A stretch of 6,822 nt of DNA from Sphingobacteriales bacterium. GTDB taxonomy: Bacteria > Bacteroidota > Bacteroidia > Chitinophagales > Chitinophagaceae. Shown here piece after piece: positions 1-6,199 of this stretch; position 1 is the stretch's first letter; every line of letters starts with the position of its first letter. The DNA lies in contig JAHEZF010000088.1 of assembly GCA_023251215.1 (NCBI GenBank), forward strand, positions 1 to 6,822. The letters are read 5' to 3'. The notes under the pieces are model-generated. The model was not told the DNA's origin and did no database searches. It saw only the letters and a list, made by a program, of their open reading frames with translations. Position numbers and translations under genes: made by a program.

Positions 1-526
1 TCAGTGAAAAAGCAAGAAACAATGTGAAAGCTGTCATAACACCCATTGAAATAGCATGCATGCTGATCTTAATGTAAATATTGGCCAGCCACCCCGCTAT
101 CGAAGCAATGAAAACAGATAGACTTAAAAGAACCAATTGCCCGGGAAATTCCGGCTGGTTATGCAACACATACCACATCCAGAAATAATATATCATGCAA
201 ATAGCATAGGGAATAATTCTTTCCTTTTGTGTTTTCAGATAAACAGATTGAATAAAACCCAGCCCTTTCAGTAACAGGACACTCACTAATGGCAAAAAAA
301 TATAATGGATAAAAAAACGGGGAATGATCAGGCTTTTTTCCAATGACGAAATACCTGCAAACAGATAAGGTTGAACAATAATTAAAAACCATAACAAGTA
401 AACGGGAACAAATAAAGGATGAAAAATATAAGATATGATCTTTGCTGCCATCCGGATTCCTGCGGATAGCCCCGGTGTAGCCCTCAATTCCTTTAACTGG
501 TTTTTACTATCTACGGCTAATCTCAT
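1..526 (-). CDS. Multi-pass integral membrane protein, N-terminal 175 residues (3' end outside window); possibly PAP2-related
   Basis: An open frame runs from an ATG at 524-526 on the minus strand to the left edge with no stop, giving 175 codons. An AGGGAG sequence lies 8 bases before the ATG and supports this start. After a polar N-terminus of about 26 residues the protein has hydrophobic segments at roughly residues 28-52, 63-80, 100-115, 126-145 and 155-175, so it is an inner-membrane protein with at least four or five spans and no cleavable signal peptide. Two conserved-looking motifs stand out: FHPLFVP near residues 35-41 at the start of the first span, and KISMHA near residues 154-159 between later spans. 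From memory, Bacteroidota membrane proteins with FHPL and KISxH motifs are sometimes annotated as PAP2-like phosphatases, but the classical PSGH motif is not visible here. Function is therefore unproven; that it is a real coding region is much surer. Confidence 0.75.
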   Translation of the reverse strand, partial: MRLAVDSKNQLKELRATPGLSAGIRMAAKIISYIFHPLFVPVYLLWFLIIVQPYLFAGISSLEKSLIIPRFFIHYIFLPLVSVLLLKGLGFIQSVYLKTQKERIIPYAICMIYYFWMWYVLHNQPEFPGQLVLLSLSVFIASIAGWLANIYIKISMHAISMGVMTAFTLFLAFSL

Positions 527-661
527 ACTCGGTTTCTCCCTAACTTTTTTTACTTCAAAAGTGTGGTATTAGCACAAAGTAAAGGATTCTTTAAAATACA
601 TTGTTTAGTATATTTATCCATTAATCCAGTTGCCAATAAGATATGGTAATCCCTCTTATTC

Positions 662-1111
662 ATGAAATATTATTCCATGAAAAAAATACTGGGTACATCT
701 CTTTTGATTTTTATTTTTTTTCTACCGGGATTATCACAGAAATCCAACAAGCTTAAAATGCAGGATATGTATAATGCCATCAAAGATGCTGGCATTGAAC
801 AACCTGATTTTGTTATGGCACAGTGCATTAAGGAAACCGGCTGGTTGAACTGTAAAAGGTGCTGTCTTCGCTATCATAATCTTTTCGGATTTTATAAAAG
901 TGGAAATAAATGCATGAGGTTTGATTCGGATAAGGAATGTCTCAACTATTATAAAAAATGGCAGGGAAAGCATTATCCTAAATGGAAGAAAAAACATCTC
1001 AAAGGAACTTATTACGACTTTTTGAAGTATTCGAAATATGCTACAAGTAAAACCTACAACCAGGAACTAAAAGGATTCGTTGCCTGGGTCAGAAAAAATC
1101 TTAAACTATAA
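662..1111 (+). CDS. Small secreted glucosaminidase-domain protein (peptidoglycan hydrolase family)
   Basis: The 149-residue product begins with a signal peptide: MKK from residue 6, a hydrophobic core at about 9-22, then PGLSQ, with likely cleavage near residues 25-26. The mature part, about 33-148, matches the N-acetylglucosaminidase fold (Pfam Glucosaminidase, PF01832). QCIKETGW at 54-61 carries the expected catalytic glutamate E58, and HNLFGFY at 72-78 is the conserved NLFG block. Enzymes of this family cut the glycan strand of peptidoglycan; this one would act in the periplasm or outside the cell. It is a bare domain without LysM or other wall-binding modules. Six cysteines (55, 64, 67, 68, 84, 93) cluster around the active-site region, which is unusual and suggests disulfides. 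Met6 at 677 is an equally plausible start and gives a more typical signal peptide; neither start has a Shine-Dalgarno sequence. The gene converges on rpoN with a 42-bp gap. Confidence 0.85.
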   Translation: MKYYSMKKILGTSLLIFIFFLPGLSQKSNKLKMQDMYNAIKDAGIEQPDFVMAQCIKETGWLNCKRCCLRYHNLFGFYKSGNKCMRFDSDKECLNYYKKWQGKHYPKWKKKHLKGTYYDFLKYSKYATSKTYNQELKGFVAWVRKNLKL

Positions 1112-1143
1112 GGAGAATAAAAACCAAATTGTGCTAAACAGGT

Positions 1144-1166
1144 AAAAGAGCTATCAAAGCTCCTTT
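1144..1166 (-). terminator. Weak hairpin at the end of rpoN, possible terminator
   Basis: On the minus strand GAGCT (1162-1158), a 5-base loop and AGCTC (1152-1148) form a 5-bp stem followed by TTTT (1147-1144). It overlaps the rpoN stop codon and lies between two convergent genes. The stem is short, so this is only a plausible intrinsic terminator. Confidence 0.35.
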
Positions 1167-2662
1167 CTTAACCTGGCAACCGGGATATTCAGTTGTTCCC
1201 GGTATTTGGCTACGGTGCGGCGGGCAATGTTATAACCTTTGTCCTGCAATAGTTCGGTTAACCGTTCGTCGCTTAATGGTCTTTTTTTATGTTCAGCTTC
1301 TATGAGGTTGCTCAATATTTTTTTTACTTCCCTTGTAGAAACCTCTTCCCCACTATCTGTACTTAAGGATTCGCTGAAGAAAAATTTCAAACGATAAGTA
1401 CCGAATTCTGTTTGTACGAATTTACTGTTAGCTACCCGGCTTACGGTTGAAATGTCAAGATTTGTTTTTTCGGCAATATCTTTTAAGATCATGGGCCGCA
1501 GCGTAGTTTCATCACCTGTCAAAAAGAATTCATGCTGGTGCTGCATGATAGTATTCATGGTGCTGAGCAATGTATGTTGACGTTGTTTAATGGCATCAAT
1601 GAACCATTTGGCTGCATCAATCTTTTGCTTGATAAAAAGCACCGCTTCTTTCTGCCGCTTGTCTTTTTTGGCGCCCCGGTCGTAATCTTTCAGCATATCG
1701 CGGTAGCCTTCGCTGATACGAAGTTCCGGCGCATTGCGGGAATTCAATGTAAGTTCCAGTTTGCCCGAATTGTTATAGATAAAAAAATCAGGGACCACAT
1801 AATTTTCCACTTTATTGGTTTCGCTGACGATACCGCCGGGCTTGGGATTCAGGCGGATGATCTGCTGCATTACTTCTTTTAACTCTTCATCGCTGAGATT
1901 TAGCCCCCGCTGTATCTTTTCATAATGTTTTTTGGTGAACTCATCGAAGTATTTTTTTATAGCAAGGATGGCGGTATCTACTTTTTTGGCCTGCCTGTCA
2001 GGCTGCCGGGCTTCATCTTTTTGCCGTTGCAATTGTAACAACAGGCACTCCTGCAGATTTCTGGCGCCAACGCCGGCAGGATCAAACTGTTGAATTTTTT
2101 TAATTATGGATTCTATTTCTTCTTCGGTGGCAGAAATGTTTTGGCGAAAAGCAAGATCATCTGCAATAGCTGCAGTTTCCCTGTGCAGGTAACCATCTTC
2201 ATCAATACTGCCAACAATCTGTCCGGCAATGCGCATCTCTCTTTCATCCAGCTTTAATAAACCAAGCTGGTCAAGTAACAATTCATAAAAACTGATTTCG
2301 GTTTTAAAGGGGAAATGCTTTTTTTCATCTTCATCCGGGTAATTATCGTCTCTTAATTTATATTCAGCTATATCATCATCTCCGTCCTGCACATATTCAC
2401 TTACGTCTATATTGTCATATTCATCTTCGCTCCCGTCTTTTTCATCATATTCATCTACCGGTTCTTCAAATTCGTCAGTTGTGTCATCGGCGTTTTCATC
2501 ATGTTTTTCATCGTCTAACTCCAGGGCAGGATTTTCTTCCATTTCTTCCTTGATACGTTCTTCCAGGTTGGATGTAGGAACCTGCAACAGTTTCATCAGT
2601 TGAATCTGCTGGGGCGATAGTCTTTGTAATAACTTCTGTTGTAGTCCCTGGCTCAGTGCCAT
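1154..2662 (-). CDS. rpoN: RNA polymerase sigma-54 factor RpoN
   Basis: This is a full-length sigma-54 of 502 residues, slightly longer than the enterobacterial protein. Region I, residues 1-47, has the glutamine- and leucine-rich activator-interacting sequence with QQIQLMKLLQ and EEMEENPALEL. Region II, about 48-114, is extremely acidic (34 of 67 residues are D or E). The core-binding domain follows and includes FDPAGVGARNLQECL at 193-207. A helix-turn-helix lies at about 392-412 (LKDIAEKT, DISTVSRV), and the diagnostic RpoN box ARRTVAKYRE is intact at 480-489, near the C-terminus. RpoN binds core RNA polymerase and recognises -24/-12 promoters, which open only with the help of an AAA+ enhancer-binding activator. 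No such activator, hpf or PTS-Ntr gene lies beside it here, unlike the proteobacterial rpoN locus. The start is supported by conserved region I and by AGAAG just upstream. A candidate promoter and an inverted repeat precede it. Confidence 0.98.
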   Translation of the reverse strand: MALSQGLQQKLLQRLSPQQIQLMKLLQVPTSNLEERIKEEMEENPALELDDEKHDENADDTTDEFEEPVDEYDEKDGSEDEYDNIDVSEYVQDGDDDIAEYKLRDDNYPDEDEKKHFPFKTEISFYELLLDQLGLLKLDEREMRIAGQIVGSIDEDGYLHRETAAIADDLAFRQNISATEEEIESIIKKIQQFDPAGVGARNLQECLLLQLQRQKDEARQPDRQAKKVDTAILAIKKYFDEFTKKHYEKIQRGLNLSDEELKEVMQQIIRLNPKPGGIVSETNKVENYVVPDFFIYNNSGKLELTLNSRNAPELRISEGYRDMLKDYDRGAKKDKRQKEAVLFIKQKIDAAKWFIDAIKQRQHTLLSTMNTIMQHQHEFFLTGDETTLRPMILKDIAEKTNLDISTVSRVANSKFVQTEFGTYRLKFFFSESLSTDSGEEVSTREVKKILSNLIEAEHKKRPLSDERLTELLQDKGYNIARRTVAKYREQLNIPVARLRKEL

Positions 2663-2682
2663 TTCTTCTTAAGTTTATAGTG

Positions 2683-2712
2683 GCTGGCCGAGCTTTTAAA
2701 ATTGCGGCCAGC
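2683..2712. repeat. Perfect 8-bp GC-rich inverted repeat in the rpoN leader
   Basis: GCTGGCCG at 2683-2690 and CGGCCAGC at 2705-2712 are exact reverse complements around a 14-base AT-rich spacer, in an otherwise AT-rich 93-bp divergent intergenic region. The outer arm begins at the predicted transcription start of rpoN. It could be a hairpin at the 5' end of the rpoN mRNA, which might affect stability or translation, or a dyad operator for a dimeric regulator that could influence both divergent genes. Confidence 0.6.
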
Positions 2713-2715
2713 TAT

Positions 2716-2745
2716 CAAAAATAATGCCGTAAATTTAGACACAAA
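2716..2745 (-). promoter_or_regulatory. Candidate Bacteroidota sigma-A-type promoter of rpoN
   Basis: On the minus strand TTTG (2745-2742) is followed after 18 bases by TATTTTTG (2723-2716), an exact match to the Bacteroidota -7 consensus TAnnTTTG. The spacing lies within the range reported for flavobacterial promoters. It predicts a start near 2712 and a leader of about 50 bases before the rpoN ATG. Confidence 0.55.
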
Positions 2746-2755
2746 TAAATAAAAG

Positions 2756-3187
2756 ATGTCGCAACGGCTTTGTTGTTTTCTTGTTGTGTTCCTGTTAATG
2801 TTTCAGGGAAGAATTTTTGGGCAAGAAAGCCCTCATTTAGTACAGAAAAAAATTACCGAACAACAAAGAATCATACAGCAAAGCATAAAAAGATTGATAA
2901 CCGGGGAGAACAGGTTTAATGATGTTCATGTTGGCACGGATGGCGGTATTTCGAAATTTGAAAAGGTTAATTATACCATTGTCGAAGGGTGTTACACGTT
3001 TTGTGGAGAATCAGCTTTCTCTTATTATTTGTTTCATGTATCGCCTTATTCTAAAGAGAGCGGTTTTTTTTGCAGAAAAGAATTACAGTTAGATAAAACA
3101 ACAAAAATACCTCTCCGCTTCCGGCTGGGCTCATTGGAGTATGTAAACTGGATGGAGCAAAAACCGAATGCAATAAAACCAAGATAG
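2756..3187 (+). CDS. Small exported protein of unknown function
   Basis: The 143-residue product is not recognised. Residues 1-22 form a signal peptide: a short basic start (SQR), a hydrophobic core CCFLVVFLLMF and an FGQ ending, so cleavage is likely near residues 22-23. The mature protein of about 120 residues starts with a charged, glutamine-rich helical stretch (about 28-50), followed by a part rich in glycine and aromatic residues that should be mainly beta strand. It ends with LRFRLGSLEYVNWMEQKPNA (about 119-138). Cysteines at 79, 83 and 105 remain in the mature protein. There is no lipobox, no membrane anchor and no recognisable catalytic motif. It is probably periplasmic. The gene is divergent from rpoN, sharing a 93-bp intergenic region, and convergent with the M19-like gene. 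Its ATG follows an A-rich leader with no Shine-Dalgarno sequence, as is common in Bacteroidota. Confidence 0.8.
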   Translation: MSQRLCCFLVVFLLMFQGRIFGQESPHLVQKKITEQQRIIQQSIKRLITGENRFNDVHVGTDGGISKFEKVNYTIVEGCYTFCGESAFSYYLFHVSPYSKESGFFCRKELQLDKTTKIPLRFRLGSLEYVNWMEQKPNAIKPR

Positions 3188-3207
3188 AATGGATATTTCC
3201 ATCCATT
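3188..3207. terminator. Hairpin between convergent genes, possible bidirectional terminator
   Basis: AATGGAT (3188-3194) and ATCCATT (3201-3207) form a perfect 7-bp stem with a 6-base loop. It fills almost exactly the 18-bp gap between the two convergent stop codons. Neither strand has a convincing run of T after the stem, so intrinsic termination is uncertain; the position is the main argument. Confidence 0.35.
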
Positions 3208-4771
3208 ACCGATTCAATGTATCCAGCCGTTTCATCACAAAGTCTCTGCCGTTCCTGAAGAAAAGATCCTCACAAAAATTTGTAATATCAAATCCTGCCG
3301 GCAGTTCTACGCTGCTTTCATTGGCAAAATTTTTAAAGTGATCTTTAAAGTCCTGTTTAAAATGATAAATTTCATCAGTGCTTTCACAACACCAGACCGG
3401 GTTTATAAAGCCATCAAAATCGGAACCGATACAAACCTGTTTCAGCGCCTGGGATGCATTATCGCCAGTGAGCACAATCAGGTGCAGTATATGTGCCATA
3501 AAATGGCGCAGGTGCTGAAAGCCAGCGTTAGGTAACACAGTTCCTCCATCTTTTACATCTTTCCATGTAACGCATTTGTTATCTGCAATAGCAGTGCCTA
3601 TTTCAGTTCGGGCAGTTGGAAAAAAGAGGGTTTTTTCCTTGTATGAAACATATTCATCTTCCACCGGAAACAGATAATTGCCGGTGGGGCTCTCTTCATA
3701 ATTCTGGTATCCGAGTATTCTTTTGTCTAATGATAAACCAATCATACCACCGGAATCAATTATTGCCGTAATATCTTCATCGTACAAATTAATACTGCAG
3801 GGATTGAAGCAGGGAGATGCATTGCCACCGCCATATTTTACAGGTTTGCCATGAAAAATTTGAGTATATTTTTTCCCCGATGGACGATTGTAACCGGCAA
3901 TATAATCAGGTATTTCATTGCTTGATATACCCGTAAATCCTGCATGGGTGCATACCAACGGCGGATTTACGGGATTGAAAAATCCTGTGTTTTTTCTTAG
4001 TTCATATAAATAAAGCCGGGCTGCCAGGCTCATGTGTTTTACATCAATTAATATTTCATTTTCATAACAATGACGGATGATATCAATACCGTCATTGGAT
4101 ATTCTGTTGCCGGTAGGTTTGAAGATTTCGTCATCCAGATAAGGCATGGCAAAAGCATGATTACAAAGAGGTGATTGTTCAATATGGGTGACATTGATAG
4201 ATAATAAAGACACTTTGCTGCGCAGGTCGTCCAGGTTGTTTAGAATTGTTGTTTTATCATAAGTCCGCAGCCCATCGCATAATGAATGACAGCCTTCAAG
4301 TGTAAATACCACATGTATGGTGTTGCCGTCCTGCTCATCATATTCCGTTTTGTTTTTAATGAGTTTTACTTTCCGGTCATTTACACCAAACTGAACAGCG
4401 TCGGTCAGTGTTTTCAGATCATCATTTAGCATTAACTGGTAAGGGTTACCTGCAAGAATGCTGTCAATTCTGGGCTGCTGCAGATAACGCTTTAGTTTGC
4501 CCTTAGCGGCACTTTTAACCAGGCCGTTTTCAATCATACCTCTTTCAGCAATGTATAATACGGCACAAATAAGGTTGCAGTCATTTACCACCAGTTGCGA
4601 AAGATTGGCCTGTGATTCCAGGATGTATTCAAATTCTGTGCACCATTTCAGCAAAAAAGGAATATCCTGTTTATGAAGTTTTTCCCAGGGACTGAATTTA
4701 TCAGTAGTAGCTGTTTTTTCTGAGAACTGGGATTTTAATACCGGGTGAATGTGAAAATCAAAGAATGGCAT
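3206..4771 (-). CDS. Peptidase M19 (renal/membrane dipeptidase)-like metallohydrolase
   Basis: The 521-residue product has the motif order of the M19 dipeptidases, a branch of the amidohydrolase superfamily with a TIM-barrel and a two-metal site. DFHIHP at 5-10 supplies the first ligands H7 and H9. FTLEGCHSL at 156-164 supplies the bridging glutamate E159. LIDVKHMS at 241-248 corresponds to the M19 DLSH block (H246), VCTHAG at 273-278 to the SHS block (H276), and GSDFDG at 449-454 supplies the catalytic aspartate D451. M19 enzymes normally hydrolyse dipeptides, some with D-residues at the C-terminus. Two things differ from typical members: the first motif is HxH rather than HxD, and the protein is about 100 residues longer, with an insertion around 283-330. 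No signal peptide is seen, so it is probably cytoplasmic. It lies downstream of the aminotransferase gene on the same strand, but 133 bp separate them. The substrate cannot be told. Confidence 0.85.
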   Translation of the reverse strand: MPFFDFHIHPVLKSQFSEKTATTDKFSPWEKLHKQDIPFLLKWCTEFEYILESQANLSQLVVNDCNLICAVLYIAERGMIENGLVKSAAKGKLKRYLQQPRIDSILAGNPYQLMLNDDLKTLTDAVQFGVNDRKVKLIKNKTEYDEQDGNTIHVVFTLEGCHSLCDGLRTYDKTTILNNLDDLRSKVSLLSINVTHIEQSPLCNHAFAMPYLDDEIFKPTGNRISNDGIDIIRHCYENEILIDVKHMSLAARLYLYELRKNTGFFNPVNPPLVCTHAGFTGISSNEIPDYIAGYNRPSGKKYTQIFHGKPVKYGGGNASPCFNPCSINLYDEDITAIIDSGGMIGLSLDKRILGYQNYEESPTGNYLFPVEDEYVSYKEKTLFFPTARTEIGTAIADNKCVTWKDVKDGGTVLPNAGFQHLRHFMAHILHLIVLTGDNASQALKQVCIGSDFDGFINPVWCCESTDEIYHFKQDFKDHFKNFANESSVELPAGFDITNFCEDLFFRNGRDFVMKRLDTLNR

Positions 4772-4904
4772 AGTATAATTGTTTGATGTAAAGTAAGTGG
4801 TTAGTAGCTTTTAAATTTAAGTCAAATCTTTCAAAAAAAGATCTGATGAGAATAGAAAAAACCATCGGGGAAAAGCGGTAAGAATATCAGTACAGCTGAA
4901 CAGA

Positions 4905-6122
4905 TCAGGTAGTAACAGAGGTTCGATTCAGAATATTCTTTACAACGGCTACCATTTTCGCCCCTTTCTCTTTTATTTGTTCTTCTGTCCACAATAAACT
5001 GATGGCGGTGGAAATGCATCGGCTCAACACAGCATCACTGGCAGTAAAATCTTTGGTGGAGTGATGAATGACCTGTGCTTTCAGTTCGGGATGTAATGCA
5101 TTTAATGTGATGGAATTTTTCAAATGATCCCATTTGCGGATATAATGCCAGTTATTATCGTACCAATAAAAATTGCCGGCTAAAATATTTTGAGCTTTCA
5201 TTTCATTCACCACAGCTCTTGTTATTTCTTCTGATGGTAAAAACCAACTCAGGAAAGTACAACTGTCGCCTGTTGGGTCAGGAATGCGACGAAAACTTAT
5301 TTCCGGAATAGCCGATAAAATTTGTTTTAACTGTGCATGATTTTTTTTCTGAATGCCGAGAAACTCATTCAATCTTTTTATCTGCGCCAAACCAACGGCA
5401 GCATGTAATTCTGAAATACGATAATTATATCCAATGAAAGGATGTGCCTCTGCGCCTCTGTCATTTCCCTTATGGTCATGCCCATGATCGGAGTAGCCAT
5501 CGCATTTGGTATAGACATCCTCTTTATTCGTCATTACAGCTCCACCCTCACCACAAGTGATGATCTTTACAAAATCAAATGAAAAAGTTCCTGCATCGCC
5601 AATGGTTCCTAAAAATTTTCCTTTGTAGGAAGCCCCAATGCTTTGACAGGCATCTTCGAGTAAGATCAAATTGTGTTCTTTGCAAATTGACAATAGTGCA
5701 TCCACATCGGCCATGCTGCCGCACATATGTACGGGCATCACAGCTTTTGTTTTTGGGGTAATAGCTTTTTTTACTGCATCAGGGTTTAATGTCAATGTAT
5801 CATCCACGTCAACTAAAACAGGAATAGCTCCAACACTTAACACACATTCAAAACTTGCAACAAATGTGAACGTAGGCATGATGATCTCATCGCCATATCC
5901 GATTCCTAACGCAGCCATTGCAGTTGTCAATGCAGAGGTGCCACTGGAGGTAAGTTGGGCATATTTGCTTCCAAATGTTTTACAAATGGCTTGCTCCAAT
6001 TCTTTAGCTTTCCAAACTCCTTTGCGGGGACCATCAAAACCATAACGCATTAAGATACCGTTTTGTAGGACATCATTCAATTCTTTGCGTTCTTCGGTAC
6101 CCCAGAGTTCATAGCCAGGCAT
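4905..6122 (-). CDS. kdnA: DegT/DnrJ/EryC1/StrS aminotransferase, KdnA-like (8-amino-3,8-dideoxy-manno-octulosonate transaminase)
   Basis: This 405-residue protein is a PLP-dependent sugar aminotransferase (fold type I). The phosphate-binding SSGTSAL is at 59-65, LLEDACQSIG at 154-163 holds the pyridine-contacting D157, and FVKIITCGEGGAV at 184-196 carries K186, the expected Schiff-base lysine. RISE at 235-238 is the usual family block. More specific features are MPGYELWG at the start, VHMCGSMADVD at 131-141, the histidine-rich SDHGHDHKGNDRGAEAHP at 211-228, RIPDPTGDS at 279-287 and FYWYDNNWHY at 318-327. From memory these match KdnA of Shewanella oneidensis over the whole length. KdnA aminates position 8 of oxidised Kdo after the dehydrogenase KdnB, giving Kdo8N for the lipopolysaccharide inner core; the enzyme is cytosolic. 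Family membership is near certain, the KdnA assignment is an inference, and no kdnB lies in the window. The conserved N-terminus fixes the start. An exact TAnnTTTG box lies upstream. Confidence 0.85.
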   Translation of the reverse strand: MPGYELWGTEERKELNDVLQNGILMRYGFDGPRKGVWKAKELEQAICKTFGSKYAQLTSSGTSALTTAMAALGIGYGDEIIMPTFTFVASFECVLSVGAIPVLVDVDDTLTLNPDAVKKAITPKTKAVMPVHMCGSMADVDALLSICKEHNLILLEDACQSIGASYKGKFLGTIGDAGTFSFDFVKIITCGEGGAVMTNKEDVYTKCDGYSDHGHDHKGNDRGAEAHPFIGYNYRISELHAAVGLAQIKRLNEFLGIQKKNHAQLKQILSAIPEISFRRIPDPTGDSCTFLSWFLPSEEITRAVVNEMKAQNILAGNFYWYDNNWHYIRKWDHLKNSITLNALHPELKAQVIHHSTKDFTASDAVLSRCISTAISLLWTEEQIKEKGAKMVAVVKNILNRTSVTT

Positions 6123-6127
6123 ATTTC

Positions 6128-6159
6128 GATTTTAGATTTAAGATTGCAGATTTTAGATT
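6128..6159. repeat. AT-rich GATTTTAGATT direct repeats
   Basis: GATTTTAGATT occurs at 6128-6138 and identically at 6149-6159, a 21-bp period (about two helical turns). A third copy with one mismatch, GATTTAAGATT, lies at 6135-6145 and overlaps the first. The cluster fills the predicted 5' leader of the KdnA-like gene. It may be a regulator site, an unstructured A-rich leader that aids translation, or only low-complexity sequence. Confidence 0.6.
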
Positions 6160-6161
6160 GA

Positions 6162-6169
6162 CAAAGGTA
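6162..6169 (-). promoter_or_regulatory. Candidate -7 box of the KdnA-like gene
   Basis: The minus strand reads TACCTTTG, an exact match to the Bacteroidota TAnnTTTG box, 39 bases before the ATG. No good -33 TTTG is found at the normal spacing; the nearest TTG lies 26 bases upstream. The leader it predicts holds the GATTTTAGATT repeats and no Shine-Dalgarno sequence. Confidence 0.35.
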
Positions 6170-6187
6170 ACTAAGTGTTGCGATTTG

Positions 6188-6195
6188 TAGTTTTG
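6188..6195 (+). promoter_or_regulatory. Candidate -7 box of the reductase gene, implying a leaderless transcript
   Basis: TAGTTTTG matches TAnnTTTG exactly and ends only four bases before the ATG at 6200. Transcription would begin about at the start codon. No TTTG lies at the usual -33 distance, so the box is weakly supported. Confidence 0.3.
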
Positions 6196-6199
6196 CAAT

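Noticed and set aside
159..392. Minus-strand open frame of 77 codons at the left
   Set aside because: It overlaps the longer membrane-protein frame on the same strand in another register. The longer frame has hydrophobic spans, a start with AGGGAG upstream and no stop, so it is preferred.
527..661. Possible promoters in the divergent region between the membrane protein and the glucosaminidase genes
   Set aside because: Boxes one base off TAnnTTTG exist (575-582 and 556-563 on minus, 609-616 on plus), but none has a -33 element at acceptable spacing, so no promoter is assigned.
1532..1882. Plus-strand open frame of 116 codons inside rpoN
   Set aside because: It is wholly antisense to a well-conserved gene and its translation resembles no protein family.
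2412..2603. Plus-strand open frame encoding a serine-rich peptide
   Set aside because: It is the antisense of the acidic Asp/Glu codons of RpoN region II, which read as serine codons on the other strand; there is no start context or independent support.
2932..2948. TGGCAC that could start a sigma-54 -24/-12 promoter
   Set aside because: The -12 part does not match TTGCA at the required spacing, and the site lies inside a gene. Other TGGCAC occurrences in the window fail in the same way.
4826..4842. ATCTTT/AAAGAT hairpin in the 133-bp gap before the M19-like gene
   Set aside because: The stem is only 6 bp of mostly A-T pairs and could arise by chance in this AT-rich gap. No convincing promoter or terminator could be assigned in 4772-4904.
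5671..6045. Plus-strand open frame of 124 codons inside the aminotransferase gene
   Set aside because: Antisense shadow of a gene with clear catalytic motifs; no sign of independent coding.
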